Source: Sphingomonas sp. G-3-2-10 (lineage in GTDB: Bacteria > Pseudomonadota > Alphaproteobacteria > Sphingomonadales > Sphingomonadaceae). From it: a stretch of 64,000 nt of DNA. A program made the translations under genes and the position numbers. The number at the start of each line of letters is the position of its first letter. Position 1 is the first letter of the stretch. The notes under the pieces are model-generated. The model was not told the origin of the DNA. It did not search any database and saw only the letters and a list, made by a program, of their open reading frames with translations. The stretch lies in the NCBI RefSeq assembly GCF_012927115.1, contig NZ_JABBFY010000002.1, positions 682,001 through 746,000 of the forward strand, read 5' to 3'. Below, one piece after another: positions 50,449 to 59,600 of this stretch.

Positions 50449-51906
50449 ATGACTGTTATCGGAACCAACATTGCGAGCCTGCGCGCCGCGAATGCGTCTT
50501 CGGCCGCTTCGTCGTCGCTGCAGACCTCGATGGAGCGTCTGTCGACCGGCAAGCGGATCAACAGCGCGAAGGACGATGCGGCTGGCCTCGCTATCGCGAG
50601 CCGCATGACGAGCCAGGTCCGCAGCATGTCGGTTGCCATCCGCAATGCCAATGACGGCATTTCGCTGGCGCAGACGGCTGAAGGCGCGCTCAACGAAGTC
50701 ACCAACATGCTTCAGCGCATGAAGGAACTGTCGACCCAGTCGGCAAACGGCACGCTGGGTGACAGCGACCGTGCCACCCTTCAGGCTGAAATGAAGCAGC
50801 TGATTGCCGAAGTCGGCAACATCTCGAAGACCACCAACTTCAACGGCGTTGGCCTGCTCGACGGCAAGACCGGCGACGTGAAGCTGCAGACCGGCGTGAA
50901 CTCGGGTGAAACCATCTCGATGGCGATGGTCAACACCGGCGCCGAGAAGCTGGGTCTGAAGACCGGTGTCGAAGGTCCGGTGACGGGCAACAACGGCACG
51001 GGCGGCATCGCCAAGAACACGCTGCAGATCAACGGCACCTGGATCGGCGCCAGCGTCGACACCAACGGCGACGCCAGCACGGCGATCGCCGACAAGGTCA
51101 CCGCGATCAACGCCAAGACCAGCGAAACCGGCGTCACCGCCGCTGCGCAGACCAAGGTCACGCTGACCATGGTTGCTCCGGACGAAGACACCACCGGCAC
51201 GCTGTCGATCAACGGCGAAGACATCGATCTGGCCGCTGGCGCAGTCGCTGAAGAAACCGGTCCTCCGGTGGTTCCGGCTCACTACGACCTCAGCAAGCTG
51301 GTCGACGCGATCAACGACGCTGATGCCGGCGTGACCGCGAAGCTCAACACGGCTGGCACTGCGATCGAACTGGTCGGTGCGGAAGACGTCGTGTTCAACG
51401 TTGCCGACGAAGACGACATCGCCAAGTTCACCGTCCGCGCCGAGGGTGCAACCTCGGATCTGACGCTCGAAGAAGGCGAAGACGCAACCGTGGCTCAGAA
51501 CCAGGTCGTTCTGACGGCTTCGGCTGGCAAGACGGTCATCGTCGGCGGCGAGACCTCGGCAATGGCCTCGATCGGCCTGACCGCGACCTCGGCCAAGGGC
51601 ACTGATCTCGACATCAGCACCCAGGACGCCGCTTCGGACGCCATGAAGGTGATCGACGACGCCCTGACGCAGATCTCGGCAGGCCGTGGCGATCTCGGTG
51701 CGGTTCAGAACCGCCTCGAATCGACCGTCGCCAACATGACGACCACCACGACCAACCTGGGCGAAGCCCGCAGCCGCATCGAAGACACCGATTTCTCGGC
51801 GGAAACGACGGCGCTGGCGAAGGCCCAGATCCTGAGCCAGGCTTCGACTGCGATGCTGGCCCAGGCCAACCAGAGCCAGCAGGGCGTTCTGAGCCTGCTC
51901 CGTTAA
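50449..51906 (+). CDS. fliC: Flagellin
   Basis: A 485-residue filament protein. The conserved N-terminal D0/D1 region ([52 protein letters not shown], read in pieces) and C-terminal region ([40 protein letters not shown]) frame a variable centre of about 200 residues. The centre is acidic and contains flagellin-hook-like repeats ([25 protein letters not shown]). It starts after GGAG with 8-base spacing and is followed by a strong terminator. Exported through the flagellum with FliS. Confidence 0.95.
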   Translation: MTVIGTNIASLRAANASSAASSSLQTSMERLSTGKRINSAKDDAAGLAIASRMTSQVRSMSVAIRNANDGISLAQTAEGALNEVTNMLQRMKELSTQSANGTLGDSDRATLQAEMKQLIAEVGNISKTTNFNGVGLLDGKTGDVKLQTGVNSGETISMAMVNTGAEKLGLKTGVEGPVTGNNGTGGIAKNTLQINGTWIGASVDTNGDASTAIADKVTAINAKTSETGVTAAAQTKVTLTMVAPDEDTTGTLSINGEDIDLAAGAVAEETGPPVVPAHYDLSKLVDAINDADAGVTAKLNTAGTAIELVGAEDVVFNVADEDDIAKFTVRAEGATSDLTLEEGEDATVAQNQVVLTASAGKTVIVGGETSAMASIGLTATSAKGTDLDISTQDAASDAMKVIDDALTQISAGRGDLGAVQNRLESTVANMTTTTTNLGEARSRIEDTDFSAETTALAKAQILSQASTAMLAQANQSQQGVLSLLR

Positions 51907-51984
51907 GCGTGAGCCGGTCGGGGTGTCACCCCCCTGACAGGCATCACGGCCGGTCACCCCTCGCAAGAGGGGCGCGCATGGGGA

Positions 51985-52017
51985 GCCCCGGTGGTCGAAA
52001 GGACCACCGGGGCTTTT
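51985..52017 (+). terminator. Rho-independent terminator of flagellin
   Basis: Stem GCCCCGGTGGTC / GACCACCGGGGC (51985-51996 and 52002-52013) with loop GAAAG, followed by TTTT. A perfect 12-bp stem. Confidence 0.92.
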
Positions 52018-52041
52018 CCCGTTTTCTGGCGGGCTGGTACC

Positions 52042-52058
52042 GTGCGCTATATATAGAG
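52042..52058 (+). repeat. 17-bp direct repeat, left copy
   Basis: GTGCGCTATATATAGAG. It matches the copy at 55066-55082 in 16 of 17 bases and in the same orientation. The two bracket a non-flagellar gene module. Confidence 0.6.
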
Positions 52059-52063
52059 GCAGC

Positions 52064-52423
52064 TCAGCCCTCGGGCCGCGTCCAGATCCACCCGCCGACG
52101 ATCGCCGCCGCCGCCACCGGCGCGAGCGACCAGGGCCAGGGCGCGAAGATCAGGCCGATCACGATGCTGAGCGCGAACGCCCAGCTTGTCGCAACCTTGC
52201 CCTTGCGGCTGATCGCGCCGCGCTCGCGCCAGCGCAGGATATGCGGGCCGAACGTCGGATGATCGAGCAGCTTCTGCTCCAGCTTCGGCGAACTGCGCGC
52301 GAAGCACCATGCGGCCAGGATCACGAACCCCGTGGTCGGCATCACCGGCAGAATCGCGCCGATAACCGCGAGGCCGAGCGAGACGAAGCCGGCGATCAGA
52401 TAGAGGGGACGACGCACCGTCAT
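52064..52423 (-). CDS. YbaN/DUF454 family membrane protein
   Basis: A 119-residue protein with two to four membrane segments and the DUF454 signature: GLAVIGAILPVMPTTGFVILAAWCFARSSPKLEQKLLDHPTFGPHI, read in pieces. The function of this small inner-membrane family is unknown. ATG 52423 was chosen because the domain begins there; a longer open frame crosses the start of the divergent ABC gene. Not flagellar, and part of the inserted module. Confidence 0.85.
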   Translation of the reverse strand: MTVRRPLYLIAGFVSLGLAVIGAILPVMPTTGFVILAAWCFARSSPKLEQKLLDHPTFGPHILRWRERGAISRKGKVATSWAFALSIVIGLIFAPWPWSLAPVAAAAIVGGWIWTRPEG

Positions 52424-52469
52424 GCGGTAGCACGGCCCGCCCCCCTTTCTGCTAGTGCAAATCCTTATT

Positions 52470-53357
52470 ATGTCGGTTGCGATGCACGCGCTCGCAGTCG
52501 AACAGGTTTCAAGGCGCTTCGGTGACGTGCAGGCGCTCGACGCGTTGAGCCTTGCCGTGCCGGCCGGCGGCGTGTTCGGATTGCTCGGCCCGAACGGCGC
52601 GGGCAAGACGACATTGCTCCGCATCGTCACCGGGCTGGTCTATGCCGATGGCGGCGCGGTGCGGCTGTTCGGCGAACCTGCCGGCCCGGCGACCCGGCGG
52701 CGCATCGGGGCGTTCATCGAAGCCCCGGCCTTCTATCCCTTCCTGGGCGCGCGCGAGACGATCGCGGTGCTGGCGCGCGTCTCCGGCGTCGATGCCGATC
52801 CGGATGCGCTGCTCGAGCGCGTCGGCCTGGGCGCGGCTGCCGATCGCAAGGTAGGTGGCTTTTCGCTCGGCATGAAGCAAAGGCTGGCGATCGCGGCGGC
52901 GCTGGCGGCGCGGCCCGAACTGCTGATCCTCGACGAGCCGACCAACGGGCTGGATCCCGAGGGCATATTGGAGATGCGACGGCTGGTGCGCGAACTGGCC
53001 GACCGCGACGGGCTGACCGTGCTGCTCTCCAGCCATCTGCTCGACGAGGTCGAGCGCGTGTGCGACCGGGTCGCGATCCTCAATCGCGGGCGGTTGGCGG
53101 CCGAAGGCAGCGTCGCCGAGCTGCTCGGCGACAGCGAGCGGCTGTGGCTCGACGTGCGCCCGGTCGGGAAGGTCCTCGCGATCCTCGGCGAGCATGGCGC
53201 GGCAGAAGCGGGCGGCGTGGCCGCGCAGATCGGACGCGACGAAGCCCCGGCGCTGATCGCGGCGCTGGCCGCGCAGGGCGTCGAGATTTTCGAAGCGCGC
53301 TGGATCCGCCGCGATCTGGAGGCCGTGTTCCTCGCCGAGACCGGGGGCGGCGCATGA
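52470..53357 (+). CDS. ABC transporter ATP-binding protein
   Basis: A 295-residue ATPase with Walker A GPNGAGKT (40-47), signature FSLGMKQRLAIA, Walker B LLILDEPTNGLDP and the H-loop SSHLL. The C-terminal extension of about 80 residues is typical of ABC-2 exporters (bacitracin/lantibiotic-type or Na+ exporters). Starts at 52470 or 52482 are both possible; no strong ribosome site is seen. It overlaps the permease gene by ATGA. Confidence 0.9.
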   Translation: MSVAMHALAVEQVSRRFGDVQALDALSLAVPAGGVFGLLGPNGAGKTTLLRIVTGLVYADGGAVRLFGEPAGPATRRRIGAFIEAPAFYPFLGARETIAVLARVSGVDADPDALLERVGLGAAADRKVGGFSLGMKQRLAIAAALAARPELLILDEPTNGLDPEGILEMRRLVRELADRDGLTVLLSSHLLDEVERVCDRVAILNRGRLAAEGSVAELLGDSERLWLDVRPVGKVLAILGEHGAAEAGGVAAQIGRDEAPALIAALAAQGVEIFEARWIRRDLEAVFLAETGGGA

Positions 53358-54142
53358 GCCTGATCCTCGCCGAACTGACCAAGCTCTCGCGCCAGCGCGG
53401 CGCCGCCTTCTGGGGTTTCCTGGCCATCCCGCTGCTGATGACCGTCATCACCTGCGCGCTGGCCGGCGTCGGCAACCCGGGCGGAGGCGTCGCCGAGATA
53501 CGCGGCGTCCGCTCGCTGCTGCGTTCGCTCAGCGTCGGGGGCAATCCGATCGGGCAGCTTTTCTACGCGGTCGGCGCGGCGGCGATCTTCGCGGTGGAGT
53601 ATCGCCATGCCGGATGGCGGCATCTCGTCCCCCGGCGCAGCCGCGGCGCGCTGATGGCCGCCAAGTTCGCGGCCTGGACGATCCTGTGCGCGGTCAGCCT
53701 GACGCTGATCGCCGCCGGAGATCTGTTCGCCAATCTGATCCTGCCCTGGCTGCGCGGATCGAGCCCGGTAATCGCCGACTGGTCCGCCGCCGCGCCCGGA
53801 GCGATCCTGCTGATGGCGTTGCTCGCGCTGGCCGAACTGGCGATCCTCGGCGGGACGGTGGCGCTGGTGACAGTGGTGACGCGATCGGCGATGCCCGCGA
53901 TTCTCGTTCCATTCCTCGCGGCGCTGGCGAGCGCGGCGGCGCAGACCCAATTCTCCGGCACAGCCATTCCCCTGCCCGCCTTCGCCGCCGACACGCTGCG
54001 CGCAATCGTCGCCGCGCCGTTCGAGACCCGCGCGCCGCAAGCTGACGCACTGATCGAGACCGGGATCCTCATCGGCTGGCTCGCCGCAACGGTCGGCCTC
54101 AGCTTCGCGCTGTTCGAACGGCAGGACCTGACAAGTGAATAA
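53354..54142 (+). CDS. ABC-2 type permease
   Basis: A 262-residue integral membrane protein with six hydrophobic segments, in the usual ABC-2 layout: a first helix (GFLAIPLLMTVITCALAGV) with a large external loop, then clusters around 60-80, 100-125, 145-175 and 235-255. The family is recognised by its fold and pairing with the ATPase rather than by motifs. ATG 53354 overlaps the ATPase stop. The substrate is unknown. Confidence 0.75.
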   Translation: MSLILAELTKLSRQRGAAFWGFLAIPLLMTVITCALAGVGNPGGGVAEIRGVRSLLRSLSVGGNPIGQLFYAVGAAAIFAVEYRHAGWRHLVPRRSRGALMAAKFAAWTILCAVSLTLIAAGDLFANLILPWLRGSSPVIADWSAAAPGAILLMALLALAELAILGGTVALVTVVTRSAMPAILVPFLAALASAAAQTQFSGTAIPLPAFAADTLRAIVAAPFETRAPQADALIETGILIGWLAATVGLSFALFERQDLTSE

Positions 54143-55022
54143 AGTTCGCCGCCGGGCGATCCTGATCCCGCTACTGATCGTGGTCCTGCTCGGACTGTGG
54201 ATGAGCTGGGCCGCAGGATCGATCATGATGCGCGGCCATGCGTCGGCGGTCGCCCCGGCCCGGCCGCCCGCGCGCGACCTGACGATCCGCACATCCGACG
54301 GGCTCACCCTCGCCGCGACCTATCGCCCCGGATCGCGCGCCGGGGCACCGGCAGTGCTGCTGCTTCACGGCGTCGATGCCTCGCGCGGCGCGCTGGCGGC
54401 GAATGCCGAATGGCTGAGCAAGCAAGGCTATGCGACTCTGACGATCGATTTTCGCGGGCATGGCGGATCGAGCATGGCGCAGCGCAGCTTCGGTCTGAAC
54501 GAAGGCGAGGATGCCCGCGCCGCGTTCGACTGGCTCAAGCGCGCACAGAGGAGCGCGCCGGTGGCGATCATCGGCATCTCGCTGGGCGGCGCGGCGAGCC
54601 TGATCGGCGAGCGCGGGCCGGTGCCCGCCGACGCACTAATCCTGCAGGCAGTCTATCCCGACATCCGCCACGCCATCCACAACCGGATCGCATCGCGGCT
54701 GACTGCGCTGCCCGCCTATCTGCTCGAACCGCTGCTCAGTTACCAGTCGCGCCTGCGCTTCGGGGTGTGGCCGGATCGTATGTCCCCGCGCGACGCGGTG
54801 GCGCGCTATTCCGGTCCGGTGATGGTGATCGGCGGGATCGAGGATCGGTCGACGCCACCCGAAGAGACCCGCTCGATCTACGCAGCTGCGACCGGCAAGC
54901 GGGCGCTGTGGCTGGTCCCGCATGGCGATCATCCCGTGGTCTGCGGACTGGAAACCGGGGAATATCGGCGCCGCGTGCTTGCCTTCCTCCGCGCGGCGAT
55001 CGGCGAACCAACAGGCGGCTAG
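54135..55022 (+). CDS. Membrane-anchored alpha/beta hydrolase
   Basis: A 295-residue serine hydrolase. An N-terminal membrane segment (AILIPLLIVVLLGLWMSWAAG) anchors it, facing the periplasm. The fold shows AVLLLHGVDASRGAL (oxyanion region), the nucleophile Ser in GISLGGAAS and the acid/His region GGIEDRSTPPEETR, HGDHPVVCG. The GTG start at 54135 overlaps the permease stop by 8 bases. It may work on the compound handled by the ABC exporter (inference). Confidence 0.82.
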   Translation: MNKVRRRAILIPLLIVVLLGLWMSWAAGSIMMRGHASAVAPARPPARDLTIRTSDGLTLAATYRPGSRAGAPAVLLLHGVDASRGALAANAEWLSKQGYATLTIDFRGHGGSSMAQRSFGLNEGEDARAAFDWLKRAQRSAPVAIIGISLGGAASLIGERGPVPADALILQAVYPDIRHAIHNRIASRLTALPAYLLEPLLSYQSRLRFGVWPDRMSPRDAVARYSGPVMVIGGIEDRSTPPEETRSIYAAATGKRALWLVPHGDHPVVCGLETGEYRRRVLAFLRAAIGEPTGG

Positions 55023-55065
55023 AATCGACAGGGGCGGAGCGCACCCCCCGGTACGGTCCACCCCT

Positions 55066-55082
55066 GTGCCCTATATATAGAG
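55066..55082 (+). repeat. 17-bp direct repeat, right copy
   Basis: GTGCCCTATATATAGAG, 16 of 17 matches to 52042-52058. It lies between the hydrolase gene and fliA. Confidence 0.6.
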
Positions 55083-55105
55083 TAAGCCACCCCCGGCGGG
55101 CGCGC

Positions 55106-55873
55106 TCATCCCAATCGCTTCTGCAATCCCTTTTTCAGCTTCGCGTGCGCGCTCGCCTTGATCTGGCACACGCGCGCCGCGCCCACGCCGATTACCTGCC
55201 CGATTTCCTCGAGATTGAGTTCCTCGACATAATAGAGCTGGATCACCAGCTGCTCCTTCTCGGGCAGTTCGCCGATCGCTTCGATCAGCGCCTCGCGCTG
55301 GTCGCTGTCGGCCAGCTGGTCGAACGCGTTCGGCTCTTCCGACATGAACCACGGGCTTTCGTCCGAATAGGTCTCGTCGATCGAATCGAAGCGGATCGCC
55401 TCGGCGTTGGCATATTCGAGCCGCAGCTTCTCGGGCGTGACCTCCAGCTTCGCGGCGACTTCGGCATCGGTCGGCTTGCGGCCCAGCGCTTCGGTCAGCA
55501 CGGATACCGTCTCCTGATAGGTCTTGCGCCGCTTCATCGCGCCGCGGGTCAAGGTCGCCTGCCGGCGCAGCTCGTCGATCATCGCGCCGCGCACCCGCGT
55601 CACGAGATATTGCTCGAACGTCACCTGCCCGCGATCCTCGAAACCGTTCACGGCCTCGATCAGCGCGACCATGCCGATCTGGATCAGATCCTCGACCTCG
55701 ACGATCGAACTCATCGACCCGTGGACGTGCCACGCGATCCGCCGGACGAGGGGCAGATGCTTGCGCACCAGCGCTTCGGCATCGCGCTTCGGCGACGATA
55801 CGCGGTCATAGGTAAGCGGTGACTGGGCTAGGGATGCCATGTCGAACTGTTTCCCTGGGGGGTGATAGGTCAT
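55106..55873 (-). CDS. fliA: RNA polymerase sigma-28 factor FliA
   Basis: A 255-residue flagellar sigma factor. Region 2 (VRKHLPLVRRIAWHVHGSM, VEDLIQIGMVALIEAVNGFE, FEQYLVTRVRGAMIDELRR), region 3 (TRGAMKRRKTYQETV) and region 4 (LPEKEQLVIQLYYVEELNLEEIGQVIGV) are all present. It directs late genes such as flagellin. The start at 55873 overlaps the flhA stop (ATGA); a start 11 codons later (55840) with AGGGAAA is also possible. Transcribed with the transglycosylase and flhA from the sigma-54 promoter at 58887. Confidence 0.93.
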   Translation of the reverse strand: MTYHPPGKQFDMASLAQSPLTYDRVSSPKRDAEALVRKHLPLVRRIAWHVHGSMSSIVEVEDLIQIGMVALIEAVNGFEDRGQVTFEQYLVTRVRGAMIDELRRQATLTRGAMKRRKTYQETVSVLTEALGRKPTDAEVAAKLEVTPEKLRLEYANAEAIRFDSIDETYSDESPWFMSEEPNAFDQLADSDQREALIEAIGELPEKEQLVIQLYYVEELNLEEIGQVIGVGAARVCQIKASAHAKLKKGLQKRLG

Positions 55874-57957
55874 GCGGCCAGCGCCTCCGGCGCGCCGATC
55901 ACGGCGACGACTTCGACGGCCTTGTCCTCAGGCACTTCGAAGAAGCTCATCACCGGCGTGTCCGGCAGCACGGTCTTGACCAGCTTGCGGATCGCGATGC
56001 GGATGCTCGGCTGGACGACCAAAGCGAAGGGCTTGGCCTGCGCCACCAGCGGCGCGGCGGCGTGCTGCAGCGCATCGGCGATGCGGCGGCCGAGTTCCGG
56101 CTCGATCGTGTGGCGCTTCGACGGATCCGAACGGATCGCCTGGCCGAGCAGGGCTTCGAGCTGGCCTTCGAGCGTCATAACGCGCAGCGGCTCGCGCACG
56201 CCGCACAGGCGCTGGATGATCAGCGGGCCGAGGTCCGGGCGGATCAGCTCGAGAATCTCGTCCGGGTCGAGCGTGCGCTGCGACGCGCTGGCGATGGCGG
56301 CGGCGATGCGGCGGAACTCGCGCAGCGGGATATTCTCCGCCAGCAGCCCGCGCAGCACCTGCGTCAGCGTGGTAAGCGGCACCGGATTGGGCGAGAGCGA
56401 CGCGACCAGCTGCGCCGCGCGCTCCTTGAGGCCGTCGAGCAGCGCCTGGACTTCGTCCGGGCCGAGCAGGTCGGCCGCATTCTGGGTCAGCGTTTGGTTG
56501 AGATGCGTCGCGACCACCGTGCCGGGATCGACCACGAGATAGCCCGCGCCGGTGGCCGCATCGGCATCGCCCTGCGGAACCCAGATCGCGTCGAGGCCGA
56601 AGGTCGGATCCTTGACCGGTTTGCCCGGCAGGCTGCCAACGGCCTGGCCGGTGTCGAGCGCCAGCACTTCGTCGGGCGACACGCTGTCCTCGCCGACGAC
56701 GACGCCGCCGACGATGATGCGATAGGTGAAGGGCGCGAGGTTGATGTCGTCGCGGACGCGGACCTGCGGCACGACGAAGCCGAGTTCCTTCGAAAGCTGG
56801 CGGCGCACCCCGGTGATGCGGCCCATCAGCGGACCGCCGCGGCGCTCGTCGACCAGCGGGACCAGCCCATAGCCGATGTCGAGCATCACCTGCAGATTGT
56901 CGGTGACTTCCTCCCAGCCGATCTTCGACAGGTCCTGCGGTTCGGCGGCGGCGACCGGCTCGACCGGCGGAGGACGCTTCGAGATCTGCTTGAGCTTCCA
57001 CGCCGTGAACCCGGCGAGCGCGGCGGCGGGCAGGATCACGAAGTGCGGCATCCCCGGCAGCACGCCGAGCAGGAGCAGGATGCCGGCAACCGGCGTCCAG
57101 GTCTTGTGGCTGGCGAACTGGTTGCCGATCTGGCCGGCGAGATCGTCCTTCGACTTGACGCGAGTGACGATGGCGGCGGCGGCGATCGAAAGCAGCAGCG
57201 CCGGCAGCTGCGCGACGAGCGCGTCACCGACCGCGAGCTGGATATAGGCTGTGGCAGCGTCGCCGATGGTCATGCCGTGGCTGACGGGGCCCAGGATCAG
57301 GCCGCCGATGATGTTGATCGCCAGGATCAGCAGGCCGGCGACCGCGTCGCCCTTCACGAACTTGGACGAACCGTCCATCGCGCCGTAGAAATCGGCTTCG
57401 GTCGAAACTTCGAGGCGCTTCGCGCGGGCTTCGTCGGGCGTGATCAGGCCGGCGTTCAGATCGGCGTCGATCGCCATCTGCTTGCCGGGCAGCGCGTCGA
57501 GGGTGAAGCGGGCCGACACTTCCGAGACGCGGCCCGCACCCTTGGTGACGACGATCATGTTGATGATCACGAGGATCGCGAACACCAGCAGGCCGACGAC
57601 ATAATCGCCGCCGATCAGGAAGGTGCCGAACGCTTCGATGACATGGCCCGCCGCGGCTTCGCCGGTATGGCCCTGCCCCAGCACCACGCGCGTCGAGGCC
57701 ACGTTCAGGCCGAGGCGGAACAGGGTGACGAACAGCAGCACAGTGGGGAAGGACGAGAAGTCGAGCGGCTTCTGCGCGTTCAGCGCCACCATCAGCACCG
57801 CGAGGCTGATCATGATGTTGGCGATGAAGAACACGTCGAGCAGGAATGCCGGGATCGGCACCACCATCAGCGCGACGAGCAGCAGGATCGCCGCCGGCAG
57901 CGCGAAGCTGCGCATCATCGGAAGGGCATTGGCGGGCGAGAAGGTCGATGCGTTCAT
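55870..57957 (-). CDS. flhA: Flagellar export protein FlhA
   Basis: A 695-residue export-gate subunit with about eight N-terminal membrane segments (AAILLLVALMVVPIPAFLLD and others), the FHIPEP-like linker (VLFVTLFRLGLNVASTRVVL) and a large cytoplasmic domain for chaperone docking (AGAGYLVVDPGTVVATHLN, LAENIPLREFRRIAAAIA). It uses the proton gradient for export. Ends in an ATGA overlap with fliA. Confidence 0.95.
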   Translation of the reverse strand: MNASTFSPANALPMMRSFALPAAILLLVALMVVPIPAFLLDVFFIANIMISLAVLMVALNAQKPLDFSSFPTVLLFVTLFRLGLNVASTRVVLGQGHTGEAAAGHVIEAFGTFLIGGDYVVGLLVFAILVIINMIVVTKGAGRVSEVSARFTLDALPGKQMAIDADLNAGLITPDEARAKRLEVSTEADFYGAMDGSSKFVKGDAVAGLLILAINIIGGLILGPVSHGMTIGDAATAYIQLAVGDALVAQLPALLLSIAAAAIVTRVKSKDDLAGQIGNQFASHKTWTPVAGILLLLGVLPGMPHFVILPAAALAGFTAWKLKQISKRPPPVEPVAAAEPQDLSKIGWEEVTDNLQVMLDIGYGLVPLVDERRGGPLMGRITGVRRQLSKELGFVVPQVRVRDDINLAPFTYRIIVGGVVVGEDSVSPDEVLALDTGQAVGSLPGKPVKDPTFGLDAIWVPQGDADAATGAGYLVVDPGTVVATHLNQTLTQNAADLLGPDEVQALLDGLKERAAQLVASLSPNPVPLTTLTQVLRGLLAENIPLREFRRIAAAIASASQRTLDPDEILELIRPDLGPLIIQRLCGVREPLRVMTLEGQLEALLGQAIRSDPSKRHTIEPELGRRIADALQHAAAPLVAQAKPFALVVQPSIRIAIRKLVKTVLPDTPVMSFFEVPEDKAVEVVAVIGAPEALAA

Positions 57958-57960
57958 CGG

Positions 57961-58848
57961 TTACGCCCCCAGGCTCGCGAGAAGCATATAGGCGAGCCTG
58001 GCATTGTCCGGCGTGGGGCGTAGCGGGTTCATCGGTTCCCTGAGCGTATTGAGATTGGCGAGCGTCGAATTGACCCAGGCGTGATCGCCTTCGGGCGCGT
58101 TCGTGCCGAAGATCACTTCGCCGCCATTTTCGAGCGACTGGGTCTGCTGGACGAAATTGGCGGGCATGAACGCGGCGTTCGACGGGCCGCCGGTGAGCGT
58201 CGCCGAGGCAAGGCCGGTGCCGCCGCTGGCCGAGGCGCCGGAATCGAGCCGATTGCCGAAGCGCGCATAGATTTGCGACAGCGTCCGCGGCTGGCCGCTG
58301 CTGTTGTAGAAGATGTTGCGGTTGGCGCGCGCGGCGGCGGGGAACATGCTCGCGCCGCTGCGGTTGGGATTGCTCTCCATCGCGGTCAGGAACGAGCGTG
58401 CGCCGCCCAGCCCGAGGAAGTGCGCCATATAGAGGTCGGTGCCGGTCGCGGGACGGCCGAGCGAATTTTCCAGCGACTGCTTGTTGTCCGAAGCATGTTC
58501 GGCGGCCATCAGCGCGGAAGCGGTGGGATCGTTGCGCAGATCGAGGATCGCGCGGCGCGTCGCAGGATCGTTGACGACATAGCGGCCGTTGGACGTCTGC
58601 TTGATCGCATCGGCGGCCCAGCCCATGCCGTGCTCGGCACCGTGCTCCTTGATGACGCCCAGCCAGCTCTGGTCGATGAACTGATAGAGGCCGGTCGCGC
58701 TCGAGGTGCGCGCACGCGCGTCGGTACGCAGGCCGCTTTCGACATGCGCCTGACCGAGCAGATAGTTGAAATCGATACCCGTGCGGTTGCTGGCAACAGC
58801 GATCGCCGAATGCACCGTGGCGGTGTTTCTGACCGAGTTAACGCCCAT
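57961..58848 (-). CDS. Flagellar-cluster lytic transglycosylase (SLT type)
   Basis: A 295-residue SLT-family enzyme. The catalytic Glu37 lies in QAHVESGL, followed by SATGLYQFIDQSWL and DPTASALMAAEHASD, the SLT motifs. No classical signal peptide is seen, which suggests export through the flagellar system. It probably opens the peptidoglycan for the rod, replacing the enzymatic part of FlgJ. First gene of the sigma-54 operon with flhA and fliA; the sigma-54 promoter lies 39 bp upstream. Confidence 0.85.
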   Translation of the reverse strand: MGVNSVRNTATVHSAIAVASNRTGIDFNYLLGQAHVESGLRTDARARTSSATGLYQFIDQSWLGVIKEHGAEHGMGWAADAIKQTSNGRYVVNDPATRRAILDLRNDPTASALMAAEHASDNKQSLENSLGRPATGTDLYMAHFLGLGGARSFLTAMESNPNRSGASMFPAAARANRNIFYNSSGQPRTLSQIYARFGNRLDSGASASGGTGLASATLTGGPSNAAFMPANFVQQTQSLENGGEVIFGTNAPEGDHAWVNSTLANLNTLREPMNPLRPTPDNARLAYMLLASLGA

Positions 58849-58886
58849 CGAGCCTTGTCCGATTGCTTCCTATTCGGAACGCAATC

Positions 58887-58902
58887 AGCAAGGACCGTGC
58901 CA
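58887..58902 (-). promoter_or_regulatory. Sigma-54 promoter for the transglycosylase-flhA-fliA operon
   Basis: On the minus strand TGGCACGGTCCTTGCT, a full match to TGGCACR-N4-TTGCW, 39 bp before the transglycosylase start. It makes fliA expression depend on the sigma-54 activator. Confidence 0.87.
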
Positions 58903-58932
58903 GTTTATGAAGTCAGGACGCCCGTTGCGGAC

Positions 58933-59244
58933 TCAGGCGTAGGCCAGCCCTGCCGGGCTATAGGCAGCCATCGGGTTGCCGGTCAGATTTTGCAGGCGGC
59001 GGCGAACATTTGCCGCCATCAGGTTCACATAGATGCGGCAGGTCTCGTTGAGGCGATGCGCCTCGCCGGCCAGCTCGCGGATTTCCGCGGTCATCGGCTC
59101 GCCGTCGAAGGAAGCGACAGCGTCGATGCCGGCGACCTTGGTGCGGGTCGCCAGTTCCAGCGCCGACACGTCGTTCGACTTGAGCGCATCGATCTCGGCA
59201 TGGAGTGCTTCGATCACGCTGATGAGAGCATCACGCCGCGTCAT
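58933..59244 (-). CDS. flgN: FlgN-like flagellar chaperone
   Basis: A 103-residue helical protein. Its layout fits FlgN, the chaperone of the hook-filament junction proteins: LISVIEALHAEIDALKSND, then the C-terminal helix LNETCRIYVNLMAANVRRRLQNLTG. The sequence is weakly conserved in this family, so the call rests on the helix pattern and on its place after flgM, which it overlaps by 14 bases. Confidence 0.75.
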   Translation of the reverse strand: MTRRDALISVIEALHAEIDALKSNDVSALELATRTKVAGIDAVASFDGEPMTAEIRELAGEAHRLNETCRIYVNLMAANVRRRLQNLTGNPMAAYSPAGLAYA

Positions 59245-59530
59245 TGGGATTCCATTCCATCTTCAGCGCCAGCAGCCGGTCGGCCACGGTCGAGGGGACC
59301 AGCGGGAAATTGCCGTCCTGGATCGCCTTCCTGATGCGCGCCACGCGCTCCGCATCGACCGGGGCGGAAGCTGCCATCGAGCTGCTGAGCTCGGCTGCCT
59401 CGACGGTCTCGTCGGTCTTCGCGTCGGCGACGACCGCCTTGGGAGCGGCTGCCGCCTGGGTGGCGACGACAGAAACAGTGCGCTGGCTGAGCGCCACGCT
59501 TCCTGTCCTTATGCCGATTGGATCCACCAT
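59231..59530 (-). CDS. flgM: Anti-sigma-28 factor FlgM
   Basis: A 99-residue regulator that holds FliA inactive until it is exported through the finished hook. The N-terminal half is unstructured and the C-terminal sigma-binding helices are visible: VDAERVARIRKAIQDGNFPLVPSTVADRLLALKMEW. ATG 59530 gives the expected N-terminus (MVDPIGI). It is preceded by a candidate sigma-28 promoter, so it would be under feedback control by FliA. Confidence 0.88.
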   Translation of the reverse strand: MVDPIGIRTGSVALSQRTVSVVATQAAAAPKAVVADAKTDETVEAAELSSSMAASAPVDAERVARIRKAIQDGNFPLVPSTVADRLLALKMEWNPNDAA

Positions 59531-59562
59531 GTTCGTCGTCCTTGCTTTCCCCGACACAGGGA

Positions 59563-59589
59563 ACAACGACCGGGCGCGCGAAACCTTTA
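59563..59589 (-). promoter_or_regulatory. Candidate sigma-28 promoter, TAAA-N15-GTCGTT, before flgM
   Basis: On the minus strand TAAAGGTT from 59589, then GTCGTTGT from 59570, 15 bases after TAAA. It lies 33 bp upstream of flgM. The same pattern precedes fliD. Confidence 0.6.
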
Positions 59590-59600
59590 CGAAAAAAAAT

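Noticed and set aside
55819..58023. A 734-codon plus-strand frame opposite flhA
   Set aside because: A shadow of flhA, with repetitive Arg/Gln/Asp/His text and no recognisable domain.
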